From positions 124,001 through 188,000 of the forward strand of contig JADLZK010005824.1 in NCBI GenBank assembly GCA_015847255.1: a stretch of 64,000 nucleotides of DNA, in the 5' to 3' direction. This DNA comes from Hyparrhenia diplandra. Its lineage: Eukaryota > Streptophyta > Magnoliopsida > Poales > Poaceae. The translations under genes were made by a program, and so were the position numbers. The notes under the pieces are model-generated. The model searched no databases. It saw only the letters and a list, made by a program, of their open reading frames with translations, and had not been told where the DNA came from. Shown here piece by piece: positions 33,401-44,421 of this stretch. Numbering within the stretch: position 1 is the first letter of the stretch; each line of letters opens with the position of its first letter.

Positions 33401-34330
33401 ATGAGCAAAAGATACTTTTAACATAAATATCACTAACTTTGTATAATAAATAAATAAATTTATTGATTGAAAAAGCACCATAAGAATATGAGGATGTTCT
33501 ACTATAGCGAGAACATATAAAAACGAAAAACCGTTCTTCCCGGACGTCCGTGGCGGCCTCTAGACTGGTGCTAGCACAGATCCGGCATGGTCCGGACGAC
33601 ATGGTAGCGGCCTCTCTGCGCGGGGTTGCATGGCCATGGGGCTCCCCGCGCTAGACTCTCTTCCTCCTCATGTTTCAATTCTGTGCTTCAATTGTTTGAG
33701 AAGTTTTACGGGTATGTTGCAAAAGTAGAAGCTTTGTTACAATTGTTTCAAGAGTGTTTCAAGACCGTTTGTCAAGTGTTTTAGAAACATGTTTCATGTG
33801 TTTCGTTTGCCTTCAAAACGAATGTTTCAATTTGTTGCTGAACGATACAGTACATGTTTCACTAGTTATCCGACAACGTTTCACTAGCATTTCACCGACA
33901 ACGTTTCACTAGCACTTCACCGATGTTTCAGATCGATATGGTTCTTATTTCACTAGTTATCCGGCCATGTTTCACTAGCACATCACTAGTCATCGCCATT
34001 GTTGCAGATGGGGCCAAAGCCCACATTCTCTCATCGCTGGCCGGAGGAGCGGCGCAACGGAGGCCCACCTACAAGGAAGACGAGCGGCGTCGATGTAGGG
34101 CGGGCGCTGGGTGGGGCGTCCGCACCGCGCGGGCGCGGGCGGGAAATGGTGGCAGAAGGGCGCCGCGCCAGCTGGGGTGGAAGAGGAAATCCAGACGGCG
34201 TCATGTGTGTTTCGTTTCGATGGATGAGCCCAGAATAGCGTTGCTACTGATGGGCTGGCTGGCCCGGCGTCCGGATGCGGCATGGTTCCAGACGTCGGGC
34301 GCAAGCGCCCGATATAAAAAATGAACTTTC
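33401..34330. mobile_element. Unclassified DNA-transposon-like segment
   Basis: It contains repeated GTTTCA-type phrases (33670-33970: TGTTTCAATT, GTGTTTCAAG, CATGTTTCACTAG) and a GC-rich block at 33990-34310. That block ends with a GGGCGCAAGCGCCC hairpin at about 34297-34310. The style recurs at 42300-43060, where CAACATGT/AAACAT phrases precede a GC-rich block ending in GAAGTCG motifs. I take both to be non-autonomous Mutator-like or related elements. No termini or TSD were fixed. Confidence 0.35.
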
Positions 34331-34465
34331 TTTTTGAAAGAAACGGGAGGGGTTTGCACACCTACGACCAATAAAAGATATATTAAAAAAAGGAAAACAG
34401 GTTGAGCTTAGAGTAAGGAAAATGATTACTGATTACACGAATTAAAAGACCCAATTCCTGTTCAG

Positions 34466-34499
34466 GGTCGACCGCGAGTTGCTTAACTCGCGGTCGATC
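34466..34499. repeat. 15 bp near-perfect palindrome
   Basis: GGTCGACCGCGAGTT and AACTCGCGGTCGATC are inverted copies with one mismatch and a 4 bp loop. Confidence 0.8.
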
Positions 34500-34650
34500 C
34501 AACCACACGCCGTCACTACCTTCCTCTTTATATGTGGCCACAACGTTAATCCTCGGTTCTCTTTCATTTTTTTTGGATGTGCGGGTGTCAGCAATGATGC
34601 AATAAAAAAAACAAAACACTTTTTTTAAAAAAAAATTGTTATAATTCCCT

Positions 34651-34703
34651 ATGGTGTATCCATTTTTAATTCCATTTATGGTGTATCCATTTTTAATTCC
34701 ATC
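34651..34703. repeat. 27 bp x 2 tandem repeat
   Basis: ATGGTGTATCCATTTTTAAT begins at 34651 and 34678 in AT-rich DNA. Confidence 0.85.
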
Positions 34704-36360
34704 CGCACGGGTGTGTTCTAGACGATGAAATGAACAAAACTAGATCCCACTTTCGAATATGTCTCAAAGATTTTGTTTTATTTTGATTTTTTTCTAATAG
34801 AAATTTATATATATTAACTTATGAAACTAGATCCAAAAATCTTTTAAATAAATGATATTCCCTCCGTCTCAAAATTCATGGAAATCTCACTTTTCTAGGC
34901 CATACTAGCCCGTTCCCCATGCATTTGCGCGGGAAGGAGCAACAGAGTGGTTTAACTTCGGTTCGTTGTGTCTGCACTTGACCTCATACATGGTGACCAT
35001 ATTGAAATGCATGAGGGATCTACCATGAACATTTATCAAACAATGGCATAAAAGAATGTGCAGATCATGTGAGCTGATTCAGAATGCATTTGTGTACAGA
35101 GCATTTTTGGTGATGGATTTAGTCATTGGGGAAGATCTGCGGGGCCTTTTTTTAACTGACAGTGCAACATACACTGAATGAAATACAAACCAAGCAAATC
35201 AATGAAGGAAGTATTGTAAACAGGTAAGGTGTCTAATCTCGCAGTGAGGCACAAATGTAAGAGCACACGATTTATGTAACATATTTAAGTGTAATAACAA
35301 AGGTGGTTTCCATATCAGGCGATCGTCATTGAAGCAGCAAAATAACCTCTTTGTGGCTGGCAGTATCTTAAGCTAATGACTGGAATGTACCATGCCGATG
35401 CAGTACGGGACAACCTGATAACGTAATGGCTTGAAGGCAGCGAACCAATACAAAATCAGGAAACAGGGACCTTCGGCATTTCATCGAGCAGTTGTAGGGC
35501 ACATGCCACCGAGAGCATACAGTTGAACAAAACATGGAAAATAGAAAGAAGAAGGCATGTGCAGCATACTTGCATTTGCCGGCCGTCCTTGAGAGGCTGT
35601 GCATGGGAAACAACCGCTGGCAGGATGGTGCTGCTGCAGGGGCCATGACTGTTCCAGACTTTGATGTTGCGTTCCTGGCTTTCGAGTCTGATGTGTTGAT
35701 CCTTGAGAAGAAGCCTTGGCACTTGCACCTTAGGTGTGCAGGAGAAGCGAGCAGGATTGAGCGCACGGCGAGCGTAGGCAGGTGCGACGCTAGGGGAGAG
35801 GCAGAGCAGGCGCTGGAGACATGGGGAGGCACGAGGGAGGGAGGGAGGGAGCGACACAGGGAGAAGCAAAGGGCAGCGGATCCGCGAGCGCGGAGCAGAA
35901 GAACGACGCGGCGCCGTGACTCGTGGACGACGGGCACGGGCTCCGCAGCAGCGGAGGGGCCGATGGCGCGACATGCGACGATTCATATACTTCTTTTTAG
36001 AGCTCCCTCCCTCCCGGCGCTCAGCAACGAGGCCGGCTCCGGTAGTGACTATAAAGTTTGGCATTGTAAGCATTCATATACTTCTTTTAGAGCTCCGCAC
36101 ACATATGTGATTGCGGTGAATTTTGATATCAACTATCTTTTAGCAAAATCCATGTTATCATGTATTGAGGAGCTATTCATGTACGAACTAGTTCAACCCA
36201 AAAAAATTAAAATAAATAAAAAAGTATGGAGAACTCAGTATACTTTAATTTTTCTGGTAAGCCTGAATATTTTAACTAGCTTTATTTTTTTTTCCCTTTG
36301 GTTCTCAATGGAGCAAAAAAGAAGTACGTCCCCTGTAATTTCAGAATAGCTAGCTAGAAT
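34704..36360. other. Intergenic with unassigned open frames
   Basis: Overlapping ORFs of about 190-270 codons cover 35368-36349 on both strands, but none shows a recognisable domain. The minus-strand frame 36073-35456 has a purine/pyrimidine pattern that could be a transcribed non-coding or lineage-specific gene. Evidence is too thin for a call. A partial Stowaway-like end (CCCTCCGTCTCAAAATTC) is at 34860. Confidence 0.3.
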
Positions 36361-36699
36361 ATGTGTTGTAATTTCAGTTCTGTTTTTGTTCTCTCTCTCT
36401 TTTCCTCTTGTAAAACTGTACTTCGTTTTTTTTTCTCTTTCAGTGCATTTTCACTAGGGGCATAACCTCTGTTTCCCTAAAAACGTGAAACATCTAATAA
36501 TTAGTAATAATAATAAGATCTATATCAATTGGCTACTCTTATCGATTGTGATGCAGTCTCCCACATCGGTAGTTAGATATTTACCCTTTTTGCTATGCCC
36601 CCTCCCACGACAGGATCAATGCCTAGCAGCCTAGCAGACTCCAAGTATGAGTGGTAGCAAGACAGTCGTATACATATACCTAGGTTTCAACCAACTGAA

Positions 36700-37620
36700 G
36701 AAATTAACAGGTTTTCGTCGGTGGATAATAATATAATTTTTCAAACGGTCTCTAAACTTGCACAACAACTTCATTTAGGTCTCCAACTATCGAATTTTGG
36801 TATTTGAGTCATCGAATTTTTGCAACAGTGTTGGGTTCCCAACTTTTTAATCCTGATATATATTCGAACTAGTGAACTTATATAATGGTGTCATTTGGGT
36901 CCCAAACTTCTAATATTTGGATACCTGAACTTGCATGGTGACTAGATCCCTAAACTTGTACTGGCAATAAGCTCGGCCCACTCAGTTCACATCAAACCGA
37001 CACAAACAAAACCCCACACATATATAGTAACACTATACACGCTCTTGAGCCTCCTACTTCTCCGATCCACTGTGCGCTAGCCATGGCTTACCCCGCTCCA
37101 AATCTGGTGAAGGCGCGCACCGTAGTCCATCAAGGCGACCTTCGGCCATAGCCCATGGAGGAGGCGACATGCGAGGTGGCGTGGTAAGGTTGGAATGAAG
37201 ATGTTGGTGCAAGAAATATGGCTAAGGCTCATGCTCACATCCTCGCCATTTTTGTCAAGATGCGCATGATGGCGGAAGGTGTGAGCTCAAGAAAGAGGTA
37301 GAGAATACGTGGGGTCCAATATGTCGGGTCCATGTCAACATACAGTTAGCATGTCACGTCAACAGATGGAGCTTAATTTGAGCCGGTTCGAACCAATACT
37401 GACCCCTATGACAAGTTTAGGAACCTAAATGTCATTATTGTACAAGTCAAGGAATGAATTATCAAAATTTAGAGGCTCAAGTATCAAAAAAAATAGGAGT
37501 TGGGGATTCAATAACACAAGCACTACCATACAAATTTAGGGGCCGAGATTTGCTCTTGATATCAAGATAGGCGCTAGGTCATAGTTTTTAGGATCAAGAT
37601 TTCCAATATAATGACCATTG
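36700..37620. mobile_element. Possible Mutator-like element with long degenerate inverted ends
   Basis: The left part repeats phrases such as GTCTCTAAACTTGCACAAC and TTTGGGTCCCAAACTTCT. The right part (37410-37610) carries degenerate complements such as GTTTAGGAACCTAAATGTCA and TACAAATTTAGGGGCCGAG. This layout is common for non-autonomous MULEs in grasses. No 9 bp duplication was resolved, so boundaries are approximate. Confidence 0.4.
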
Positions 37621-38145
37621 GGATTTTTTTTTTTAGAAAAGGGAATATATTAATATCCCAGCTTCTGCATCGACTAATGCATATGGCTGTTAATTATTAC
37701 AAGCAACCAAAAAAACTCTAAGAAATCTCAAATACAAAGATTTGAGCCCTCAAGACAATAACGATTTCAAAAGAAACAAATTAAAAAGAAATTCTATTGC
37801 TAAATCTTCAGCCATATCTTGTGAACACCTCCATTACGGTTGTCTCAGTAGTTCTACAACCCGTCTTCATGAACTGACGATCCTCCTCCTTCTGAAGTAA
37901 GGACCAGTACCTGGTCCAATACATCCCCTTGAAGATAACCCGTAAATAAGACGGTGTTGGGATTCTAGGTTCAGATGGCCATATATGTATTACACACATG
38001 TGTGAATGTGTGAACACGAGAAAAACACCCGTCACTTGATTCATGAATAGCATCTCCTATGGTTTGCAAATAGGCAGGTTGCTTATACACCTTTAGGATT
38101 CAAATTTGTCCCCATATATAAGACCTAGCTAAACTTACACTTACT
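37621..38145. other. Intergenic, downstream of S3
   Basis: An 81-codon minus frame (38053-37808) has no recognisable domain. Nothing else is supported. Confidence 0.35.
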
Positions 38146-38147
38146 GT

Positions 38148-38222
38148 CTCGTATAGCATCCATACCAACACGACAGCCATTGCAAGGGAAACAAAAACTA
38201 ACACCAAGAAAACGAATGCTTC
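38148..38222 (-). pseudogene. Relic transmembrane tail behind the S3 stop
   Basis: In the same frame as S3, past TAG (38258-38256) and a TAA (38246-38244), the minus strand reads EAFVFLVLVFVSLAMAVVLV, then WMLYE. This is a full-length hydrophobic helix. It aligns in position and DNA with the intact tail of S5 and with the stretch behind the S4 stop. Confidence 0.7.
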
Positions 38223-38255
38223 CTGACACCTCGAGGCGTGCTTTTAAAAGACTAC

Positions 38256-39108
38256 CTAGGGCACTGTCGACCGCCCGCCGACCTTCTGGACATGGACATT
38301 GACGACGATGAAGTTTAAGAAGGAAGTCCAGAACGTGTCCGGCACGAACAAGAAGCCGTCGGTAGGGTATTGGCCCGTCCAGCGGCGCATGCAAGGCATG
38401 GAACCATTGGATGCCGACAGGGAGAGCGCGCGGAGTTTGGGTTTGCTGTTGTCCACCTTCAGCTGGTACTCCAGCAACTCGTTGGAGCCAAGGCACACCA
38501 CCGACAGCGACCGACCTGAGCGAACGTCCCCACCATTGAGTAGCATGTACACGCTCCGATCCACCGGGTCCAGGAGCACCCTGAACGGTGCGAACTGGTT
38601 CAGCCCCACCCACCACGTGGACCCGGCCAAGGGGAGATGATAGTCTAATGTGGTGTGCTCGTCGCGGATGTGGTCGTAGAGGAGCAGCCCCGAGAAGGTG
38701 CACCCTTGGAACGGGCACGCGAACGCGTGCTGGCAGTGGAACGCCTCGTGGTCGCGCCTCTCCTTGAGCTTGAGCAGCTGCGTGCACCCATGGCTGCTGA
38801 ACGCGCAGGGGAGTGCCATGCCTGCCATGACGTTCTCCAGCGCCCGGCACCGGATGTCGCCGACGGGCTCGCGGCAGGACGGGCAAGCAACGATGCGTGC
38901 GTGGCAGGCCTCGCACACAACGTGCCCGTTCTTGCACTGGCCAATAACAGCAAACGAATGATCAATTTTGCAAAGTGAATGCAGGTTCTAAAAGATCGAT
39001 GTGAATGCAGGTTCTAAAAGATCGATGTGAGCTGCTTGCCTGGAAGATGGATCCTTGGAACAAGGAGCGGCAGATGGGGCACTCAAACGCCTCCAGATCC
39101 AGATCCAT
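38256..39108 (-). CDS. SINA-like RING/SIAH E3 ligase S3
   Basis: Exon 1 is 39108-39040 (23 codons, MDLDLEAFECPIC...) and exon 2 is 38936-38256 (TAG stop). The product is 249 residues. The RING uses C10, C13, C24, H28, C31, C34, C41 and C44, split across the intron as in other SINA-like genes. The SIAH-type zinc finger follows (CAFSSHGCTQLLK ... HEAFHCQHAFACPFQGC ... YDHIRDEH). After it comes the substrate-binding beta domain, ending FLFVPDTFWTSF and NVHVQKVGG. The likely role is ubiquitin transfer to unknown targets as a dimeric E3. The intron begins GC (CAG|gcaagc) and ends AG, as in S4 and S5. The frame after the stop encodes a hydrophobic segment like that of S5. Confidence 0.88.
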
Positions 39109-39483
39109 TGCTTTTCTCGCCGTCTCTAGCTCCGGCGGCGTGCCTGATAGTTGGTAGTGAAAACGCGCGATGGGAGATCGCAGTAGTTATTATAGATTGA
39201 TTTCTTCTTCGATCTCCGAGAAGAACTGCTGTTTACTATCGTGCCGTATACGAAGACCGGTAGCTAAAGATATCCTATAGCAAATCAATTCAGCTAGGTA
39301 ACAAACTAAGGAAATCTAGATAATATTCCTTCTCTAAATAACCAAGGCCAGGTGCCTCCACGTCTAGAGTTCTTCCTGATCGGGCAGGACTCTGGCTCGA
39401 GTCCTGGCATATATGTCGCAGCAGCCCGGGCATGTCGCGCACGCGTTTGTTGCACTGCGTGACACGGGACAGGTAGTCACAGA
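39109..39483 (-). promoter_or_regulatory. Upstream region of S3
   Basis: This is the 5' flank of S3, paralogous to 44422-44820 upstream of S4 (shared GAAAACG...ATGGGAGATCGCAGTAG and GAGACCGGTAGCTAAAGATA-type blocks). A specific TATA box cannot be fixed. The conserved blocks suggest where the promoter lies. Confidence 0.4.
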
Positions 39484-40004
39484 TATAGATTTCCATGCGG
39501 CCCGCGGCCCGACGGCCCGGCACGAGGCACGCTGTTTTGGTCCGCCCGAGCACGGCACGCCCGGTGGTCGACGGGCCCGCACGGCACGGCACGGGCAGCA
39601 GTGCGGGCTTGGGCGACCCTAAGCATGGGGCACGGCACCGCCCGACACGTTAAGAAAGGGGACGCTGGTGGCAAATATACTAGTGATAATATTGTACATA
39701 TTTGATATATTAGTACTGATATTTTCATACTTGGTATGATATTATACATATATTTGATATAATATTGTACAAATATACTGAAATCTGTGTAAAAAATGAT
39801 CATGTTTGAGTGTTTTTAAAAATCGCCCGTGAGCCGGCACGGCGAGGACGATTTGGCCCGTGGGACAGGCCTGGGCTCGAGGTCGCACGGAGCCCGGTAC
39901 GGCCCGCCCGCAGGGAACGACGTGCCTTTAGCGGCACGGCACGGGCCGGCACAGCACGGCACGAGGCAGTACCGGGCCGGCACGGCACGGCCGTTGGAAA
40001 TCTA
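39484..40004. mobile_element. Non-autonomous hAT element, 521 bp, TSD GTCACAGA
   Basis: GTCACAGA is duplicated at 39476-39483 and 40005-40012. The ends TATAGATTTCCATGCGG and CGGCCGTTGGAAATCTA are imperfect inverted repeats. Both subterminal regions are packed with GGCACGG/CCGTGCC motifs, a typical hAT binding-site array. The S4 paralog has no element at the matching place (44815-44835), so it inserted after the S3/S4 duplication. Confidence 0.85.
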
Positions 40005-40012
40005 GTCACAGA

Positions 40013-40345
40013 TCATCAGATTACGTAAGCATGCCTGGTGTATGGTCAAATTAAAATTTGTTGGAACTGAGCCGCGAGCTCGATTTTGGCTACCGGCCTG
40101 TTGAACTCCGACATGACACGGAACAGCGCGAACTCCGACGTGGTGATCACGGCGACGAACACACGCGATAGCCAGAACGAACACATATCCTACTCGAGTT
40201 ATATACATGCATCCATGCTCAGGTGAAGATGAGAGATATCAAAGGATCCTGTACCATTGAGTTGGCCCCACAAGAATTCAGCATTGGTGCTGACACTGTG
40301 CGCTAATGATGTCAAGAGATAGAATTGAATCAGGTGGTGGCTTGC
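40013..40345. other. S3 upstream paralogous flank
   Basis: Matches 44825-45129 upstream of S4 (GGTCAAATTAAAATTTGTTG, GACGTGGTGATCACGGCGAC, GAGTTGG...CAAGAATT.AGCATTGG). No gene of its own. Confidence 0.6.
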
Positions 40346-40395
40346 CAGTAACACCGCGGCTTCGAATGCCGCGAGGTACAGAAGGCACTCCAGCG
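40346..40395 (-). pseudogene. Relic SINA-like exon 1, copy A
   Basis: On the minus strand LECLLYLAAFEAAVLL sits before GCAAGCC, mirroring the exon 1 end and GC donor of S3, S4 and S5 (FECPICRSLFQGSIFQ then GCAAGC). Both RING cysteines of CPIC are changed except the first. A poly-T-containing insertion interrupts the sequence just upstream (about 40408-40468) relative to copy B. No exon 2 follows. Confidence 0.6.
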
Positions 40396-40857
40396 CAGGG
40401 TGATGATTTTTTTTTCGAGAAGGAACATGAATTAATTTTGATGGTCTTGACTTCCTCGGCCGGATCCGTCGTGGGCACAGCCACGACCACGGCGGCAACC
40501 GCTTTGCATATTTCCATTCTGCCCAATTCATCCCTGCTCGTTGAAACTGCACTGCACCCACCTGTTTGGATGCAATCAATACAAGGAAATTAAGATAGAA
40601 AACGAAGAAACAGAGACAATGAAAAAAAATTTAGAAAACTTGGAATTGAAAAAAACACAAGAATACAAAAATATGCCGGTTTCAATTCAGGAAAGAAATT
40701 TGGATCTTCATATTTTACAATGAAAACATGTCACAGACCAGATCGACCGGGCGTGACACGTGGCCCGACGCGCCCATAGGGGCGGCGCGCCCGGCGTTCG
40801 TGGGGGTGGCGGCGGTGGAGTTGGCGGGCGGCGGCGAGGGCGGCGGCAGTGTGGGGC
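40396..40857. other. Intergenic, left flank of CACTA element
   Basis: 40470-40590 matches 45220-45340 (GGCACAGCCACGACCACGGC, TGCACCCACCTGTTTGGATG). The rest is A-rich and then GC-rich, with no gene seen. Confidence 0.5.
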
Positions 40858-41210
40858 CACTACTACAGAATTGATTTTGCGTGGTGTTCAGATTTCACTT
40901 TCCGTGGCGGGCATTTGAGAAACCGCCACGGTTAATGTCTTGATTTTCCATGGCGGTTATTTTTGATTTTCCGTGGCGGATTCTAAAACCGCCATGGTAA
41001 ATTGATTAACCGTGGCGGTGTTTTTTTTAAAAACCCGCCATGGTAAATGAAGCCCAACTAGATACAAGTGAAACCCGGACTAAAAAGCCCAATTGGCCCA
41101 ATATCGCGGCTCAAGTATATATTGAAACCCTAGGGTATCATCCGAGCCACCAACCTCCCCGTCCTCACTCCACCACCACCGAACACTCTCTCCCTCTCTC
41201 ACCTTCTCCC

Positions 41211-41250
<40 letters not shown>

Positions 41251-41937
41251 TTCTCACTTCCCCACCACCAGCGCCCCGCGCCCTCCCCGACCGGTCCACC
41301 GGCGGCCGCTCCCTCCCCGACGGTGGCGCCCTTCTCCCTCCCCGACGGTGGCGCCCTTCTCCCTCCCCCGACGCGGCGGCGGACTGCGTTGAGGGATCCG
41401 GCGGCGAGATGCGATCGGCGGCGGCGGCGTGGGATCCTCCACGGCGAGCGTGGGCGGCTCCTCCACCTCGAGCTCCAGCGCCTCCTCCACCTCGACCTCC
41501 AGCGCGGCCGGTGGCTGCTCCCACCTCGAGATCCAGCGCGGGCGGGCTCCTCCGGCTCGAGATCCAGCCGCGGGCGGCTCCTCCCCTCGAGCTCGTCGGC
41601 GCGCCGGGTCGGCCGGTCTAGATCCACGACGGCGGCGGCCACCTCGAAGCTCCTCCCGATCCGCCGCCCCTCCCTCTAGATCCGCCGGGCGCGGGAGGGA
41701 GATCCGCCACGGGCGGCGGCGCCGGTGACACCCGATCTGGGGCCCGGCCCAGATCCACGGTGGCGGGCTCGACCGGGCCCGTCCCTGGGCTTTTCAATTT
41801 TTTTATTATCCGTGGCGGGCATTTTGCCCGCCCACCAAAATGGCTCATTTTCCGTGACCCTCGGTCGGTGGCGGGCGTGAAAACCGCCACCGAAAATTGA
41901 TTATGCCCGCCACCATTAATCCTTTATGTAGTAGGGG
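40858..41937. mobile_element. Non-autonomous CACTA element, 1080 bp, TSD GGC
   Basis: It starts CACTACTACAGAATTGATTT and ends TTAATCCTTTATGTAGTAGG plus G (one mismatch to the expected GTAGTAGTG). GGC is duplicated at 40855-40857 and 41938-41940. Subterminal arrays of CCGTGGCGG/CCGCCACGG lie at both ends. The GC-rich interior contains a CT microsatellite and overlapping low-complexity ORFs of no known family. It belongs with the element at 19160-20221: same ends, motifs and length class, but a different interior. Confidence 0.9.
41213..41247. repeat. (CT)n microsatellite
   Basis: An uninterrupted CT dinucleotide run of about 35 bases inside the CACTA element. Confidence 0.95.
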
Positions 41938-41940
41938 GCG

Positions 41941-43440
41941 CGGGCGGCTGGCGTGCGGGAGAGGGGGCGGCGCGAGGGAGAGGAGGAAGAGTTGGGATAA
42001 ATTTTCTTTATTGCTTGTTACCCCGAAAGATTACCCTTACTTTTATAGCCCGGCTAGTGGGACTTGTATCGCAAGCAATCTCTCTAAAAGGTTACTTATA
42101 GATTGGAATACCCTTTTTACAAACATATCCTATTTATTTTCCTAATAAGGGTCTTCCTTATAGATGGAATATCCCCTTGCACACCAAAAAAGCCTAAGAT
42201 AATCCTAATTAATTTCCTCCTTTATTTCTGAATTAATTGCCGAAGAATCCGCGGAAGGGAGGCGGAGGCGGCGGCGGCGCGTGCGCCTGCCCTGGCCAAC
42301 ACCAAAAAGCCTAAGGATAGACATTAGCAACATAAGTGTACAACTACTGAAACAGATACAACATCCCGATATATTTTGGCAACATCAACGAGAAACACTT
42401 GAAACATTTAGATGAAACATCTACAACACAAGAAACATACTCTTGCAACATGTCATAGTGTCACTGCGTGGCCAACACCTACCCGGTGGGGTGGTGGCAT
42501 GACCCTGCCCTTCTTGTCGACGGCGCGATGTGGATGGGGACGTAGGCCTCCCCTGCTTCCCTTCTGTAGGGCGGCACTGGTTGGTGATTGCCCCGCCCCC
42601 ACCATGCCTGCCGCCAATTGAGGAGAGGCATCCCTGCTTCCCTTCTATAGAGCGACGCTGGTTGGTGAGTGCCCGACGTCCCACCATGCCCACCGCCGGT
42701 CGAAGAGAGGAGTGATACTTCTGGATCTGGGGAGGGCGCTGCCGGTCAATGTAGGGGAGGGTCAACGGCTTGCTCGTGTGCACCAGCCAGATCCGATGGG
42801 ACACGGGGAAGGATGCGGCCGCCGTAGAGTGGAGGGAGAGAACGCCATGGCGGCCATCGGACTTGAGCGAAGTCGCACGTGGAGGAGGGGTACTGCTAGA
42901 TCCATGGGGGAGGGAAGGAGAAAGAGGCTTAGCGACACCGGTGAGTGACAAGATTCCGGTGGCAGCGAGCAGGCAAACACGCGAGTGCGATGGTGGAGAA
43001 AAGAAAGATGCGGCATGGTTTACTTTTTTCTTCTAAAGCCGTGAAGTGCGGTTAGCGAGTAGGTTATTTGGGCTTCTCAATAGGCCACGAAGTCGTCTGA
43101 CGGTGGATGGACGCTCCAACTACAGCGTTACCGTTATGTCATCCCACGTAATGTAATGTTTTGGTTCTAGTGGAGTTAGCTATTTGAGCCCCTATCTTTA
43201 CTAGTGCCTATTATGTAATCTCACATAATGTAATGTTATGGCTCTAGTGGAGTTAGCTGTTTGAGCCCCCAGCTTTATTAGTGCTCTAGTGGATGGACGC
43301 TCCAACTATTGTAATTTTTACTCTTCCCATAAATGGGAGTTGCTTAAACCCAAATCCATCACACATTTCGTCATTGCACATTATCAAGATTTTCTATATC
43401 ATGCCTATATCACCCGTAGCTTAAGCCGCGAGACAACAAT
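41941..43440. other. Gene-poor, transposon-like with tandem repeats
   Basis: No gene supported. There is a GC-rich tandem pair of about 85 bp units at 42545-42712 (CCCTGCTTCCCTTCTGTAGG / CCCTGCTTCCCTTCTATAGA, each followed by GCTGGTTGGTGA-like sequence). A 78 bp pair lies at about 43145-43300 (repeat of TCTAGTGGAGTTAGCT). The 42300-42470 stretch resembles the element at 33.4-34.3 kb. Confidence 0.55.
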
Positions 43441-43480
43441 GGCCAGGAAGAACTAAACTTACACTCGCTGTTCCATACCA

Positions 43481-43570
43481 TTATACCAACAAGATAGCCA
43501 CTGCAAGGGTCACAAAAAAACTAATAACACCAACAAAGCGAATGCTTCCTGACACGTGCTTAAAGCAAGA
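43481..43570 (-). pseudogene. Relic transmembrane tail behind the S4 stop
   Basis: In frame after the TAG at 43573-43571, the minus strand reads SGSIRFVGVISFFVTLAVAI then LLV, then TAA (43483-43481). It is hydrophobic and positionally equivalent to the S3 relic and the S5 tail. Confidence 0.7.
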
Positions 43571-44421
43571 CTACCTAGGGCACTGTCGACCACCGACCTT
43601 CTTGACATGGACGTTGACGAGGATGAAGTACAGGGAGGTCCAGTACGTGTCCGGCACGAACAGGAACCCGTCAGTAGGGTATTGCCCCGCCCAGCTGCGC
43701 ATGCAAGGCACGGGGCCCGATGCCAACAGGGAGAACGCTCCGGTTTTGCCGGCGAAATCCATGTTCAGCTTGTACTCCAGCAACTCGTTGGCCGTGGGGG
43801 CGCGGGGCGAGGCAGACCACCGACAGCGACCGACCTGAGCGAACGTTCCCGTCGTTGAGTAGCATGAACACCCTCCGTTCCACCGGGTCCAGGAGCACCA
43901 TGAACGGCGTGGTCCGGGACAGCCACACCCACCACTTGGACCCGAACAAGCTGAGCGCGTAGTCGAGGCTGCTGTGCGTGTCCTTGATGTGGTCGTAGAG
44001 GAGCAGCCCTGAGTAGGCGCACCCTTGGAACGGGCACGCGGACGGCGCGTGCTGGCAGTGGAACGTCTCGTGGTCGCGCCTCTCTGTGTGCTTGAGCAGC
44101 TGCGTGCACCCCTGGCTCTTGAACGAGCAGGGGAGGAGCATGCCGGTGATGATGTTCTCCAGCGCCCGGTTCCGGATGTCGCCGATGGGCTCGCGGCAGG
44201 ACGGGCAAGTCCCATGGATGCGAGAGCGGCAGGCATTACACAAGACGTGCCCGTTCTTGCACTGGCCAAACGAACGCACAACGAATGATCAATTAATTTT
44301 GCAAAGTGAATGCAGGAAAGATCGAAAGGCTGATGAAAGATGTGGAGCTTGCCTGGAAGATGGATCCTTGGAACACGGAGAGGCAGATGGGGCACTCAAA
44401 CTTGTCCAGATCTAGATCCAT
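43571..44421 (-). pseudogene. SINA-like RING/SIAH E3 ligase S4, one frameshift
   Basis: Exon 1 is 44421-44353 (MDLDLDKFECPICLSVFQ...) and exon 2 is 44261-43571. A GC-AG intron of 91 bp separates them. RING (CPIC, CKNGHVLCNAC, CPSC) and SIAH finger (CSFKSQGCTQLLK ... HETFHCQHA) are intact. In the substrate-binding domain the frame shifts near 43795-43805, beside a GGGGG run on the plus strand. There VVCLAPR changes to a wrong frame that ends near 43671, while the original frame resumes as NELLEYKLNMDF through FLFVPDTYWTSL to NVHVKKVGG. One or two inserted or deleted bases would explain it. The rest is well conserved, so recent decay or a sequence error are both possible. It is the closest paralog of S3. 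Confidence 0.8.

Noticed and set aside
35368..36349. Long overlapping ORFs on both strands (189-271 codons)
   Set aside because: Open frames on both strands with no domain; likely a by-product of composition. Kept only as an unassigned stretch.
41040..41728. Several 100-190 codon ORFs in the CACTA element
   Set aside because: Composed of microsatellite and GC-rich repeats; overlapping in all frames, no transposase domain.
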